The notes beneath the pieces were generated by a model. It did not search any database. It was not told the origin of the DNA and saw only the letters and a list, made by a program, of their open reading frames with translations. A program made the translations under genes and the position numbers. This document shows, one piece after another, positions 17,069 through 26,116 of a stretch of DNA of 64,000 nt (positions are counted from its first letter, which is position 1; each line of letters opens with the position of its first letter). Source of the stretch: Palauibacter sp965207805 (GTDB lineage Bacteria > Gemmatimonadota > Gemmatimonadetes > Palauibacterales > Palauibacteraceae); contig OZ242312.1 in assembly GCA_965207805.1 (NCBI GenBank), positions 2,542,001-2,606,000 of the forward strand. Reading direction: 5' to 3'.

Positions 17069-18445
17069 TCAGTCGGCGCGCGGGCCGGAGAGCCGCGCGC
17101 CCGCGGCGAGCACGAGGATCGAGGCCAGGAGGAGGGCGGTCGCCGCCGGGAAACCGGCCCGCGCCGCGCTTTCCTCCCGTGCGGCCGGCTCGAAGACGGG
17201 CACCCCGTCCCAGTCGACCGCATCGATCGGGGTGGCGGCAAAGAAGTGCGGGTAGAAGTAGGTCTTCAACCGCTCATGGTGTCGGCGGACGGCATCCTGG
17301 TACGCGAGTTGCGCGCCGAGATCGGTGGCCGCGAGGCGGTCGAGGGCGAGCTGGGCCGCGAGCGGGGGCACGAGCAGGGACCACCGCCGCGCCCACCGTT
17401 CCCGCTCCCGCAGCACGTCCCGGTATGCGCCGGACGCGTCGCGCGCGGCCCGGTCGCCCCGGTGGTTCATGGCGTAGTACCAGGCCCAGGTGAACACGTC
17501 CTCCGGGACCGTCCGGTCGCTCCACTCCGGGTAGTCCTCGAAGAAGCCCCGCATCGTCTCGTCCTTGGTCAGATCCCAGGCTTCGTGATATCCCTGCCGC
17601 TGGCGCACGGTGAGTTCCAGCGCTTCCGGGACGGGGTGGAGGATCGCGTTCGCGAGGCTGAGCGCGGCGGGCGCCAGCAGCGTGAGCGCCACCCACGTCC
17701 CGACCAGGATCATGGCGTCGGCGGTGGAGGACCGGCGCCCGGACGTGACGCCGAGGCAGAGCCCGAACCAGAACACGGTGTGCAGCGCGATGAGGGCGAC
17801 CGCCCAACCGGCCCGGCCGTCGAGGGGGAAGCCCGCGAGAAACGCGGCGACCGTGACCGGCACCGCAACCACCGCGCCGACGAGACAGGCGCGCGACGCG
17901 AGCTTCAAGGCGAGCAGACGCCGGGGCCGGGCGAAGAGGCGGACAAGGTTCCAGGTGCCCCCTTCCCGCTCGCTGGAGACGAGGTCGTAGGTGAGGGCGA
18001 TGATGAAGAGGGGGAGGAGCGCGATGAGCAGGAAGGCGAGGTCGAGGTCGCCCGCCGCGGCGAGGCGCGGGTTCACTGTTTCGTGTTCGTAGAGTTGCCC
18101 TTCGAGCGCCAGGAGTCGGATTCGAAGGCTGGCCGTCTCGACCTCCGTCCGGCCCCGGGCGAGCCCCGCCAGAGGGAGGGACGGCTGCGGAGCCGGGAAG
18201 GCCAGGTAATAGAGCACCTCCCCCGCTTCCGTCGCGGGAGGATAGGTGGAGAGGAGGTAGGCCAGCTGGTCGCGGTAGGCGGTCTCCGCGGCGACCGCGG
18301 AGGATGCCGCCGCTTCGATGTTCCGACCGCCGCGCCACGCCGCGTAGACCCCGATCGCCAGGAGCAGCGCGACGGCGATCCCGACACCGGTGGAGCGCGT
18401 CAGCCGGAGGATGTCCAGCCTGAGCAGCCGGAGCCGCGCCTTCAC
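17069..18445 (-). CDS. ABC-2 permease, DUF3526-like, copy B2
   Basis: Last gene of the ABC operon, 458 residues. The GTG start at 18445 overlaps the preceding permease stop by 4 bp. It begins with a membrane helix, has a large extracytoplasmic loop, and a cluster of helices after the SSEREGGTWNLV motif typical of ABC-2 permeases of this group. The sequence resembles the permease at 19894-21324 more than its immediate neighbour. With the ATPase at 22760-23500 it should form an export or extrusion complex; the cargo is unknown. Confidence 0.82.
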   Translation of the reverse strand: MKARLRLLRLDILRLTRSTGVGIAVALLLAIGVYAAWRGGRNIEAAASSAVAAETAYRDQLAYLLSTYPPATEAGEVLYYLAFPAPQPSLPLAGLARGRTEVETASLRIRLLALEGQLYEHETVNPRLAAAGDLDLAFLLIALLPLFIIALTYDLVSSEREGGTWNLVRLFARPRRLLALKLASRACLVGAVVAVPVTVAAFLAGFPLDGRAGWAVALIALHTVFWFGLCLGVTSGRRSSTADAMILVGTWVALTLLAPAALSLANAILHPVPEALELTVRQRQGYHEAWDLTKDETMRGFFEDYPEWSDRTVPEDVFTWAWYYAMNHRGDRAARDASGAYRDVLRERERWARRWSLLVPPLAAQLALDRLAATDLGAQLAYQDAVRRHHERLKTYFYPHFFAATPIDAVDWDGVPVFEPAAREESAARAGFPAATALLLASILVLAAGARLSGPRAD

Positions 18446-19890
18446 GATGCGGCCCGCTCCACCTCCACGCGCGCCAGCCGTGCTCGTGCCAGGCCGAGGC
18501 CCAGCAGGGGAAGGAGAATCCACAGGGTGAGCGCGGCCAGGGAGAGCGCGCGACCGGCGAGCGCCCCTCCGAGCGGGGGCGGCCGGGTCCCGAAGGTGGG
18601 GAACTCCGCCCAATTCTCCCGTGACAAACGCTGGGCGCGGTCGTTCTCGTAGCGGATCTCGTTGATGTGGAGATCGTTGAGGCGCTGTATGAGGTCGTAC
18701 CGGTGGGCTTCGGCCTGCGCCCGGAACGACTCCACCGCCTCGGGCCCGGTCCCGGATGCCGCCATGGAGAGGTCCCGCGCCGCCAGATAGGGGGAGAGCA
18801 ACCCCGCCCACGACAGGACGCGGTCCTGACGGCGCTGTCCTTCGACCAGATCCTGCTGGTGCTCTTCGTGGATCCGGCTGCTGATGGCTTCACCTTCGCG
18901 GCTCACCACGCCGCCCCAGTTCAGGGGAAGCTCGTCGACCGACCCCACCTCGTAGCGCTCCAGGTACTCGTCCCGCAGCGAGCGGAAGAATGGATCCTGC
19001 GGGTTGTGGCTGTCCCCGACCTCGTTCAGCGCGCGTTCCACCTGGGCGGTGAACTCGGCGCGGGAGGGCAGCGGATGCAGTGCCCCGGCGACGGAAGCCC
19101 CGAGGCGCGGCACGGCGACGCAGAGGACAACCCATACCGCGATCAACTGCGCGAGGGCGCTCCGCGAGGAGGCCCGGAAGGAGGAGGCGAGGACGGTTAC
19201 CAGCACCCAGCCCGCGAGATAGGCGGCGTAGATGCCCGCCAATCCGGCCATGCGCCCGACCGAGACCGGGCCCACGGCCCCGGACCCGGCGATTACGGCG
19301 GTGGCGACACCGATGGGAAGGGCGGCGAGGGCCGCCACCGCCGCCGTGCCCAACACCTTGCCCGCGAGGATCTGGGCCGGCGTCGCCCCCTGGGCGAGGA
19401 GAAGTCGAAGCGTACCCCGCTCTCGCTCGGCGCTCACGGAGGCGAAGCCCGCGACGACGACGAACAGCGGCAGGAGGAGAGCCAGGACGCTCGCCGGCGT
19501 GAGGCGGCCGAAGCGCAGCATCCCGGTCGCGTGTCGGGCATCGCCGAAGTTGGCCGTGTTCTGCCGGTGCCCCTCGAGGAAGAGCGAGGTCCCCGCCCAG
19601 GTACCGACGCCCGGATCGAAAAACGCGAGCGGCGCCTCATCCCGAAAGACGAGGAACCCGTAGTGGATAACCCGGTGCGGATGACGGTCCGGCTGATCCA
19701 GCCACTGGCGCTCGACCATCGCCTGGTAGCGGGCGCGCTGTTCCGCCTCGCTCGCCGCATGATGCCGGGCGCCGAGGACCGCGACCACGCCGAGGGCGAT
19801 GACGAGCCCCAGCAGGAAGAGCACGTACCTGTCCTCACGGACCGCACCCACCTGCCGACGGGCGACGAGCAGCGCGTTGCGGAGACCCAT
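18442..19890 (-). CDS. ABC-2 permease, DUF3526 type, copy A2
   Basis: A 482-residue permease with an N-terminal membrane helix (about 25-42), a large extracytoplasmic loop containing HYGFLVFRDEAPLAFF and the GTSLFLEGHRQN motif, and a C-terminal membrane bundle after SAERERGTLRLLLAQG. The same two motifs occur in the permease at 21326-22750, so the two are tandem paralogues. Both end genes overlap or nearly abut, which supports co-transcription with the ATPase gene. Confidence 0.85.
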   Translation of the reverse strand: MGLRNALLVARRQVGAVREDRYVLFLLGLVIALGVVAVLGARHHAASEAEQRARYQAMVERQWLDQPDRHPHRVIHYGFLVFRDEAPLAFFDPGVGTWAGTSLFLEGHRQNTANFGDARHATGMLRFGRLTPASVLALLLPLFVVVAGFASVSAERERGTLRLLLAQGATPAQILAGKVLGTAAVAALAALPIGVATAVIAGSGAVGPVSVGRMAGLAGIYAAYLAGWVLVTVLASSFRASSRSALAQLIAVWVVLCVAVPRLGASVAGALHPLPSRAEFTAQVERALNEVGDSHNPQDPFFRSLRDEYLERYEVGSVDELPLNWGGVVSREGEAISSRIHEEHQQDLVEGQRRQDRVLSWAGLLSPYLAARDLSMAASGTGPEAVESFRAQAEAHRYDLIQRLNDLHINEIRYENDRAQRLSRENWAEFPTFGTRPPPLGGALAGRALSLAALTLWILLPLLGLGLARARLARVEVERAAS

Positions 19891-19893
19891 CTC

Positions 19894-21324
19894 CTAGTCG
19901 GCTCCCCGCACGCGGCCGAGTCCGACGCCCGCGCCCGCAGCCACCAGGATGAGGAGCGCGCCCAGGACGCCCAGGGGAACGGCGGCGCGGCGCGTGACAT
20001 CGCCGGACGCCTCGTCGGCAAGACGGAACTGCGGGACGCGGGCAAGGACGCTGGCGTCCATCTGCTCGCCGGCGACGATCGCGGGCACGAAGAAGTCCCG
20101 CCATCGCTCGGCAAAGGCGCGCACCTCCGACTGGAAGCCGGCGAATCGCGCGTCCCCCGTCCCCGCCGCGTCGAGGAGCACCTCCTGGGCCATGAGCGCC
20201 GGCGACAAGAAGCGGTAGCGGCGGACGAGGTCGATCTGCTCCCCGCGGCTGGCATCGTGTTCGGCCGTCACCTCCTCCAGACGGCGGTTGACGGCATCGG
20301 TGGCGGCCCATGCCAGCGCCCCCAGGCCGGGCTCGTCGGCCACCACGCCCTCGGCCATCTCGGGATGGTCCTCCAGGTATCGGGCGAGGAGTTCGCTGCG
20401 GCGGTTCACGGCTTCGTTCGACGCCTCGCGCTGGGCGGTGATCATCTGCACCCGCGACGGCAACGGGTGCAGCAGGCCCGCCGCGATGTTGATCCCGGCC
20501 GGGAGCACGACGACCAGCACCAGCCACGCGCCCACCAGCACCGTGGCGTTCCAGGCGGAGGACCGTCTCAGGCTGTTCACCCACGCCGCGAGCACGAACC
20601 AGAAGAGCGCGTACGCGACGACCGCGGCGCACCAGAGGAGGATCCGGCCGGGCGCGCCGAAGCCTCCCGTCATGAGCATCCCGACCAGCGACACCGCCAG
20701 CACCATGCCCACCACCACAAGAGCGCGGAACGCGAGCTTCGCCGCCACGACGCCCCGCGCCGACACGGGCTGCGAAAGGGTCAGGGCCAGCGTCCCCTGC
20801 TCGCGCTCCTCCGAAAGAACGTTGAAGCTCAGAGCCAGCACGAGCAGCGGCAGCAGGTAGACGACCACGAAGGCCAGGTCGAAGCGCCCGACCATCAGGT
20901 TGAGGGGACTCTCGACCTCTCCGTTCTGCTGGAACGACGACTCGTTCGTGTAGATGTTGACGTCGTAGTAATACGGTAGCAGGTCGCTCTGTCCGACCGT
21001 CAGGGCCGTCAGGGGGCCCGGCGTCAGCACCGCCGTGTAACGGCCCCGCGCCCCGCCCAGCACGTTCGGGAGCCGCGGATCCGAGAAGCGCGAAGCGGGT
21101 TCCGCCCCGTTCTCGATGTCGGCCAGTTCCTGCGCAAGGGCTTGCGAGCGCTCGACGTTGCCGGCCTGCGCGGCCTCCACGGTGCGCTCCTGAAAGCGCG
21201 TCCAGACCACGCCGTTGGCCAGCGCGTAGACGAGCAGGAGCATAAAGAGACCGAGCGCGATCCGGAGCGGCCGGTCCGCCATGAGCAGACGCCACTCGTT
21301 CCGGAGTACCGTGCGCGCGGTCAT
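19894..21324 (-). CDS. ABC-2 permease, DUF3526-like, copy B1
   Basis: A 476-residue permease with an N-terminal membrane helix (about 18-38), a loop that lacks the GTS-EGHRQN motif, and the SEEREQGTLALTLSQPVSARG signature before the C-terminal helices. It pairs with the copy at 17069-18445. It lies 1 bp from the permease upstream and 3 bp from the one downstream. Confidence 0.85.
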   Translation of the reverse strand: MTARTVLRNEWRLLMADRPLRIALGLFMLLLVYALANGVVWTRFQERTVEAAQAGNVERSQALAQELADIENGAEPASRFSDPRLPNVLGGARGRYTAVLTPGPLTALTVGQSDLLPYYYDVNIYTNESSFQQNGEVESPLNLMVGRFDLAFVVVYLLPLLVLALSFNVLSEEREQGTLALTLSQPVSARGVVAAKLAFRALVVVGMVLAVSLVGMLMTGGFGAPGRILLWCAAVVAYALFWFVLAAWVNSLRRSSAWNATVLVGAWLVLVVVLPAGINIAAGLLHPLPSRVQMITAQREASNEAVNRRSELLARYLEDHPEMAEGVVADEPGLGALAWAATDAVNRRLEEVTAEHDASRGEQIDLVRRYRFLSPALMAQEVLLDAAGTGDARFAGFQSEVRAFAERWRDFFVPAIVAGEQMDASVLARVPQFRLADEASGDVTRRAAVPLGVLGALLILVAAGAGVGLGRVRGAD

Positions 21325-21325
21325 C

Positions 21326-22750
21326 CTACACCACCTCCGCGCGCCGTACGCGCGCCGCGGCGATCAGGATCGTTCCCGCGAGCCAGCCGCCGAGGACGAC
21401 GAGCGACAGGATCCGGTTGCCAAGCACCCAGCCCAGGGTCGGAGCATCGTACCGCAGCGGCGGGGTCGACTCCCAGAGTTCGGCCCCGGCCTGGTAGGAG
21501 AAATCGCCGCTGAGGGAGTTCTCCGTGAGGTCGCCGTTCATGCGCCGCATCAGGTCCCGGCGGTACGTCTCCGCGGCGCTCGCAAAGTGCCGGTGCTGCT
21601 CGACATCGGTTCCGGCCAGTCCCATGGAGAGCGCGCGCACCGCGAGCAAAGGCGCCGCCACCGCAACCAACTCGTGGACGGCCCCCTGGCGCTCGAACGT
21701 GTCCCAGAGCGCGCCGTAGTTGCGGTCGAAGATCCGGTTGCCGAACTCCTCGCTCGCCTGGAGCAGGACGCCCGACTGATTGATCGGCAGGTCTTCGACC
21801 CGCTCGACGCCGTACTCCGTCAGCAGGCCCTCGGTCAGCGCCTCGTTGTCCGGACGAGCGATGTCCTCGGTGCCGGTGGCCATCTCCCGTTCCACCGTGC
21901 GGGCGAACTCGAGGGCGGAAGGCGTGGGGTGCATCCACTTGGACAGGTCCACCGCCACGCGCGGCGCCACGAGCCCGTTCACCACCCACACGCCCAGGAG
22001 GATCACCAGCGCAGTGCGCGTCGAGCGGGCCCACGCGGAGACGGCCAGCGCGAGCGCCACGAAGGCGGCGAAATAGACCAGGTAGACGACGGCCAGGACC
22101 GCGGCCCGGGCCACCGGGGATGCCGCCGGACCCGGACTCCCGACGACGAGGGCCGCCGCCCCCACCGCCGCCGCCGGCACCAGCAGCAGCGCGAGCGCGC
22201 CCGCGATGCCGAGCGCCTTCCCAAGCGCCAGATCGCGCCTCCCGACTCCGGTCGCGAGCAGTTGACGAAGCGTGCCCCGTTCCCGCTCGCCGGCGAGCGC
22301 GCCGAAGGTGAGCAGGATGATCAGCAGGGGCACGAGGTGTTGCAGCACCTGCGCCGCCGTGAGGGCCCCGACGCGCTGGGCCGCCGTCGCATCCTGGGCC
22401 GGGCGCAGCAGGAAGTCGTTCTGCCGGTGCGCCTCCAGCCACACCGATGTCCCGGTGTAGGGGTCCACGCCCTCGTCCACGAAGGACAGCGCGAGGCGAG
22501 GCTTGAAGGCGTAGATGCCGTAGTGGGCCGCGGAATGGGGATTCTTCTCGCCCTGCGACTCCCAGTGGTCGCGGGCCGTCTCCTGCGCGGCCGCGTGCTC
22601 CCGCTGCGCCTCCCGCGCCTGGACCCACCCGTGGCCCAGGGAGACGAGCAGCAGCGCTCCCACCAGGACGGAGCACCACCGGAAACGGCCGTCCCGGAGT
22701 ACGTCGGTGAATTCCTTGCGGATGATGTGGCGGATGCCGTGCCCGGTCAT
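21326..22750 (-). CDS. ABC-2 permease, DUF3526 type, copy A1
   Basis: A 474-residue permease: membrane helix at about residues 20-40, HYGIYAFKPRLALSF and GTSVWLEAHRQND in the loop, then AGERERGTLRQLLATG and five or six C-terminal helices. It follows the ATPase gene with a 9-bp gap. Relatives of this group are found beside TonB receptors and Cys-rich secreted proteins, which hints at metal or peptide traffic, but the substrate cannot be read from sequence. Confidence 0.86.
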   Translation of the reverse strand: MTGHGIRHIIRKEFTDVLRDGRFRWCSVLVGALLLVSLGHGWVQAREAQREHAAAQETARDHWESQGEKNPHSAAHYGIYAFKPRLALSFVDEGVDPYTGTSVWLEAHRQNDFLLRPAQDATAAQRVGALTAAQVLQHLVPLLIILLTFGALAGERERGTLRQLLATGVGRRDLALGKALGIAGALALLLVPAAAVGAAALVVGSPGPAASPVARAAVLAVVYLVYFAAFVALALAVSAWARSTRTALVILLGVWVVNGLVAPRVAVDLSKWMHPTPSALEFARTVEREMATGTEDIARPDNEALTEGLLTEYGVERVEDLPINQSGVLLQASEEFGNRIFDRNYGALWDTFERQGAVHELVAVAAPLLAVRALSMGLAGTDVEQHRHFASAAETYRRDLMRRMNGDLTENSLSGDFSYQAGAELWESTPPLRYDAPTLGWVLGNRILSLVVLGGWLAGTILIAAARVRRAEVV

Positions 22751-22759
22751 CGACGCCTC

Positions 22760-23500
22760 CTAATCGTGCATGTGTTCCAGGTAGACGCGTTCAAGATCCG
22801 CGTGGCCGATCTCGTCCGTGCCCAGCTCCGTGACGAGGCTTCCGTAGCGCATGATGCCCACGCGCGTCCCCGTCTCCTTGGCGCGAAACAGGTCGTGCGT
22901 CGCCATGAGCACCGCGACGCCGCCATGCCTGAGCCGCTCGATCAGGGCCGAGAACTCGTTGGAGGCCTTGGGGTCGAGACCGGACGTCGGCTCATCGAGC
23001 AGGAGGGCGTCGGCCTCCTTGGCCATGGCGATCGCAATGCCGACCTTCTGCCGCATGCCCTTGGAGTACTCGGACACGCGGCGGTCGACCGCGTCGCGCT
23101 GCAGGCCGGCTTCGACGAGGATGTCCGCGAGCCGTTCGCGCCCCAGCGACCCCTTCCCGCCCAGGGCGGCGAAGTACTCGAGGTTCTCCAGCCCGCTGAG
23201 ATTGCGGTACAGCATCACCTGTTCCGGAATGTAGGCGAGCCTGTGTTTCGTCTCCCGGTCGTGGGTGGACACGTCCATGCCGGACACCAGGGCCTGGCCT
23301 CCGGACGGAGACACGAAGCCGAGGAAAAGGTTGATCGTCGTGGTCTTCCCCGCCCCGTTGGGGCCGAGGAGGCAGTAGACCTCTCCCGGCTCGATGGCCA
23401 GGTCGAGGGAATCGAGGGCCTGCGTGGCGCCGTAGCGCTTGCTGAGCCCGCGGGCCTCGAGGAGGGGCGGTCGCCCCGCACCCGATTCGGCGGTCTGCAT
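22760..23500 (-). CDS. ABC transporter ATP-binding protein
   Basis: An ATPase of 246 residues with Walker A GPNGAGKTTT, Q-loop, signature YSKGMRQKVG, Walker B LLLDEPTSGLDP and the H-loop MATHDLF, all in order. The start at 23500 (MQTAESGAG) has GGAG 6 bases upstream; an earlier in-frame ATG at 23536 lacks one. It is the first gene of a five-gene operon with four permeases and is the only ATPase seen for them. Confidence 0.92.
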   Translation of the reverse strand: MQTAESGAGRPPLLEARGLSKRYGATQALDSLDLAIEPGEVYCLLGPNGAGKTTTINLFLGFVSPSGGQALVSGMDVSTHDRETKHRLAYIPEQVMLYRNLSGLENLEYFAALGGKGSLGRERLADILVEAGLQRDAVDRRVSEYSKGMRQKVGIAIAMAKEADALLLDEPTSGLDPKASNEFSALIERLRHGGVAVLMATHDLFRAKETGTRVGIMRYGSLVTELGTDEIGHADLERVYLEHMHD

Positions 23501-23592
23501 GAAATCTCCATCTCTCGCGTTTTGCCGCGCCGTCACCGGCGCAACGGTCCAAGAGTCTCCTGCCGATCTCCGGACCGGCAGAGGGGCTTTCG

Positions 23593-23910
23593 CTACGTAG
23601 AGATGGGAAGCGGGGGAGCGCGGCTACGGTGAGGAGAGAGATGGACGGCCCGGGGATCCAGCCCGTGCCCGCGAAGCGCCGGAGCCTGTGTGAAACTGGA
23701 CCCGCCGACGCTCGGCGTCGCCGGGGAAACCACGAGCCCCACCTTGTGCGGCAGCTCGCAGATCGCACACGCGGCCGGAGAATCGGCCGCGCCGTCGTGC
23801 GTATGCGAACCCTCCGCGAGGCCGCTGAAGAGGAGCGAGAGGGCGACCGGGACTCCGGTCAGCAAGCGCATGCGGCCCCGAGATCGTGCGGCGTCGACCT
23901 GGTTTGCCAT
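23593..23910 (-). CDS. Small exported Cys/His protein, DUF2946-like
   Basis: A 105-residue protein with a signal peptide (VALSLLFSGLAEGSH), then HTHDGAADSPAACAICELPHK, a CxxC with flanking histidines that recalls the DUF2946 family of small secreted metal-related proteins, and a basic tail. A good ribosome-binding site (AAGGGGAG, 5-6 bases upstream) supports it. It is encoded 93 bp upstream of the ABC ATPase gene, in the same direction. Metal binding is plausible but inferred. Confidence 0.65.
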   Translation of the reverse strand: MANQVDAARSRGRMRLLTGVPVALSLLFSGLAEGSHTHDGAADSPAACAICELPHKVGLVVSPATPSVGGSSFTQAPALRGHGLDPRAVHLSPHRSRAPPLPIST

Positions 23911-24003
23911 GGCTCCCCTTCTCTTCCGCGGATCGGCGCGCCGGCCGGCCGGAAAGCGGCTGTGTCGGCGGCGGCGGCACCTTAGAGAATGCGGGGCCCC
24001 CGG

Positions 24004-25224
24004 TCAACGTTGCGCCGCGCGCACCCGGGCAGCGCACGCTGTCGGGCGGTCAGCCGCGGCGAGCGCCCGCTCCAGATCGGCCTCCAGGTCCTCGGAGGCC
24101 TCGATCCCCACGGACAACCGGAGCAGCCCCTCGCCGATCCCCGCCGCCAGGCGCGCGGGTTCATCCATCGACGCGTGCGTCATCGTCCAGGGGTGCGCGA
24201 CCAGGCTCTCCACGCCGCCCAGCGACTCGGCCAGGGCGAAGTGCTCGATACGGTCCACGAAGGCATCCACCGCCGCTCGTCCGCCGCGCAGTTCGAACGA
24301 AACGAGGCTGCCCCACCCCGTCTGCTGCCGCCGCGCGATATCGTGCCCGGGATGATCGGGCAGGCTCGGGTGATGGACGCGTGTGACGACGTCGCTGCGG
24401 TCCAGCAGATCCACGATGCGAAGCGCGTTCGCTCCGTGTACGCGGCTGCGCGCGTGAAGGGTCCGCATCCCCCTGAGCGTCAGATACGAGTCGAACGGAG
24501 CCCCCGATACGCCCATGACGTTGGTCCACCAGGCGATTTCTTCGAGCAGATCCTCGTCCGCCGCGACCACCGCCCCGCCCACCACGTCGCCGTGCCCGTT
24601 CAGGAACTTCGTCGTCGAGTGCACGACGAGATCGGCGCCGAACTCCAGGGGGCGCTGGTTGACGGGCGAGAGGAAGGTGTTGTCGGCCACGCAGATCGCC
24701 CCGATGTCGCGCGCCACCCGCGCCCACCCGGCAATGTCGGTGATCCGCAGGCGTGGGTTGCTGGGCGTCTCGATCCAGATCATCCGGGGCCGGAGTCGGC
24801 GGGCAAGTTCGAGCGACGCCGGGTCCCACGGGTCGACGAACTCGACGCGATATCCGCCACGGCTCGCCTCGGCGGAGAAGAGGCGGTAGCTGCCTCCATA
24901 GCAGTCGCGGGGCGCCAGGAGCAGATCGCCGCCCGAAAGCAGGCGCGTCGACACGGCGATCGCCGACATGCCGGAAGAGGTGACTACCGCACCGCACCCT
25001 CCCTCGAGTTCGGCGATGGTGTCGGCCGCGAGATCGCGCGTCGGGTTGGCCGTACGCGTGTAGTCGTACTTCGCGTACACGCCCGGAGCGTCGAAGAAGA
25101 AGTTGGTGGAGAGATGGATCGGCGGCATGATCGCCCGATGGGCGGTGTCGGCACCGAGCCCCGCCCGCACGGCGCGTGTGACGGGGGAAGAGGCAACGCG
25201 AGCGGCAGAGCGGTGGGTCATCAT
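24004..25224 (-). CDS. metB: Cystathionine gamma-synthase-type PLP enzyme
   Basis: A 406-residue Cys/Met-metabolism PLP-dependent enzyme: KYDYTRTANPTR near the N-terminus, SSGMSA, the aspartate in VADNTFLSP and the PLP lysine in HSTTKFLNGHGD. The family makes cystathionine or homocysteine from activated homoserine, or cleaves cystathionine. Control by the upstream SAM riboswitch (25312-25427) supports a role in methionine synthesis, hence the MetB name; MetY/MetC-like activity remains possible. Two ATG codons in tandem open the frame (25224 and 25221), preceded by GGAGAGG. Confidence 0.85.
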   Translation of the reverse strand: MMTHRSAARVASSPVTRAVRAGLGADTAHRAIMPPIHLSTNFFFDAPGVYAKYDYTRTANPTRDLAADTIAELEGGCGAVVTSSGMSAIAVSTRLLSGGDLLLAPRDCYGGSYRLFSAEASRGGYRVEFVDPWDPASLELARRLRPRMIWIETPSNPRLRITDIAGWARVARDIGAICVADNTFLSPVNQRPLEFGADLVVHSTTKFLNGHGDVVGGAVVAADEDLLEEIAWWTNVMGVSGAPFDSYLTLRGMRTLHARSRVHGANALRIVDLLDRSDVVTRVHHPSLPDHPGHDIARRQQTGWGSLVSFELRGGRAAVDAFVDRIEHFALAESLGGVESLVAHPWTMTHASMDEPARLAAGIGEGLLRLSVGIEASEDLEADLERALAAADRPTACAARVRAAQR

Positions 25225-25311
25225 GACCTCTCCGAGTCACGAGTTTACCTCATCGGACTCCGGAGATTCGACACCCTGACTGCGGCTACCGCCTCGAAGG
25301 GCGGCGGGCGG

Positions 25312-25427
25312 TTCATCTTCACGGTGGATGCGAGTCCACCGCAGGAGTTGGCACCTTCGCGGGAATGCCACTTCCCGCAGGTTGCCCCGGCGTCAACGGG
25401 CCTGTCCCTCAGCCGGTCTCGATGAGT
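25312..25427 (-). ncRNA. SAM-I (S-box) riboswitch upstream of metB
   Basis: The minus-strand RNA contains the S-box core in order: CTCATCGAGA (P1/P2 start), GGCTGAGGGACAGGCCC (kink-turn and pseudoknot region), GCCGGGGCAACC, a variable GC-rich hairpin, and GGTGCCAACTCCTGC, followed by the closing GATGA that pairs with the 5' CTCATC. These match the SAM-I consensus. The metB start is about 88 bases downstream; a CCGCC-CTTCGA-GGCGG hairpin and a GAGTC...GACTC pairing just before GGAGAGG could be the expression platform, so binding of S-adenosylmethionine probably lowers expression. Family assignment is secure by sequence; the platform details are inferred. Confidence 0.93.
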
Positions 25428-25439
25428 TGTCGTGGGGCA

Positions 25440-25468
25440 GTTCTACAGGGGCGACCTCCGGATGTCAA
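25440..25468 (-). promoter_or_regulatory. Sigma70-type promoter of the riboswitch-metB transcript
   Basis: On the minus strand, TTGACA is followed after exactly 17 bases by TAGAAC, and the riboswitch begins about 13 bases past the -10. Perfect -35 and 4/6 -10 match, right in front of a known leader, make this a credible promoter. Confidence 0.7.
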
Positions 25469-25494
25469 ACCGCGCGGCGCGGGATGCGTGGGCG

Positions 25495-25962
25495 CTAGTA
25501 CGGCGTCCTGTCCCGCTTCCGGATCCAGCGCTCGAAGACCTCCCGCGCCCCGTCGGAGGGGACCCGCACGAGCGACACGATCGTGCGCTCGCCCGGGGGC
25601 CTGGCCATTTCGTCGTAGATGTCCTCGTCGCTGAACCGGATGCGCGCCGCGTCCTCCCGGGTGTTCGCGTAGTACACGCGGCGGATCCGGCTCCAGTAAA
25701 TCGCTCCCAGACACATCGGACACGGCTCGCAACTCGCATAGATCTCGCAGCCGCCGAGATCGAACGTGCCCAGAATGTCGCAGGCCTTTCGAATCGCCTG
25801 GATTTCGGCGTGGGCCGTGGGATCGTTGTCCAGCGTCACGCGGTTCGTCCCCTCCGCAACGACCTCGCCGTCCTTCACGACGACGGCGCCGAACGGCCCG
25901 CCGCCCTCGTCCACGCTGCGCTCGGACAGATCGATGGCCCGCTGCATGAATCCGTCATTCAT
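25495..25962 (-). CDS. Nucleoside/guanine deaminase, CDA superfamily
   Basis: A 155-residue zinc deaminase: HAEIQAI carries the zinc His and catalytic Glu, and CEPCPMCLG the two cysteines. The pattern and length fit guanine deaminase or tRNA adenosine deaminase-like enzymes; the MTLDNDPTAHAEI context resembles guanine deaminase. ATG at 25962 (MNDGFMQRA) is chosen as it gives the standard N-terminus. It diverges from the EamA transporter. Confidence 0.87.
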   Translation of the reverse strand: MNDGFMQRAIDLSERSVDEGGGPFGAVVVKDGEVVAEGTNRVTLDNDPTAHAEIQAIRKACDILGTFDLGGCEIYASCEPCPMCLGAIYWSRIRRVYYANTREDAARIRFSDEDIYDEMARPPGERTIVSLVRVPSDGAREVFERWIRKRDRTPY

Positions 25963-26116
25963 CACGACGCTCGTTTCGCAAGGACGTGCGCGCTCAATTC
26001 CAGCCAGTCGACGCTCGGCGGTCGACTCCCGGAGCACTCCCCGAATATACTCAGCCGGTCCTGTCCCCGGGGTTCGGCCGGGGGCCCCCTCGTCCTCAGC
26101 CCCGCGGCGAGCGCGA

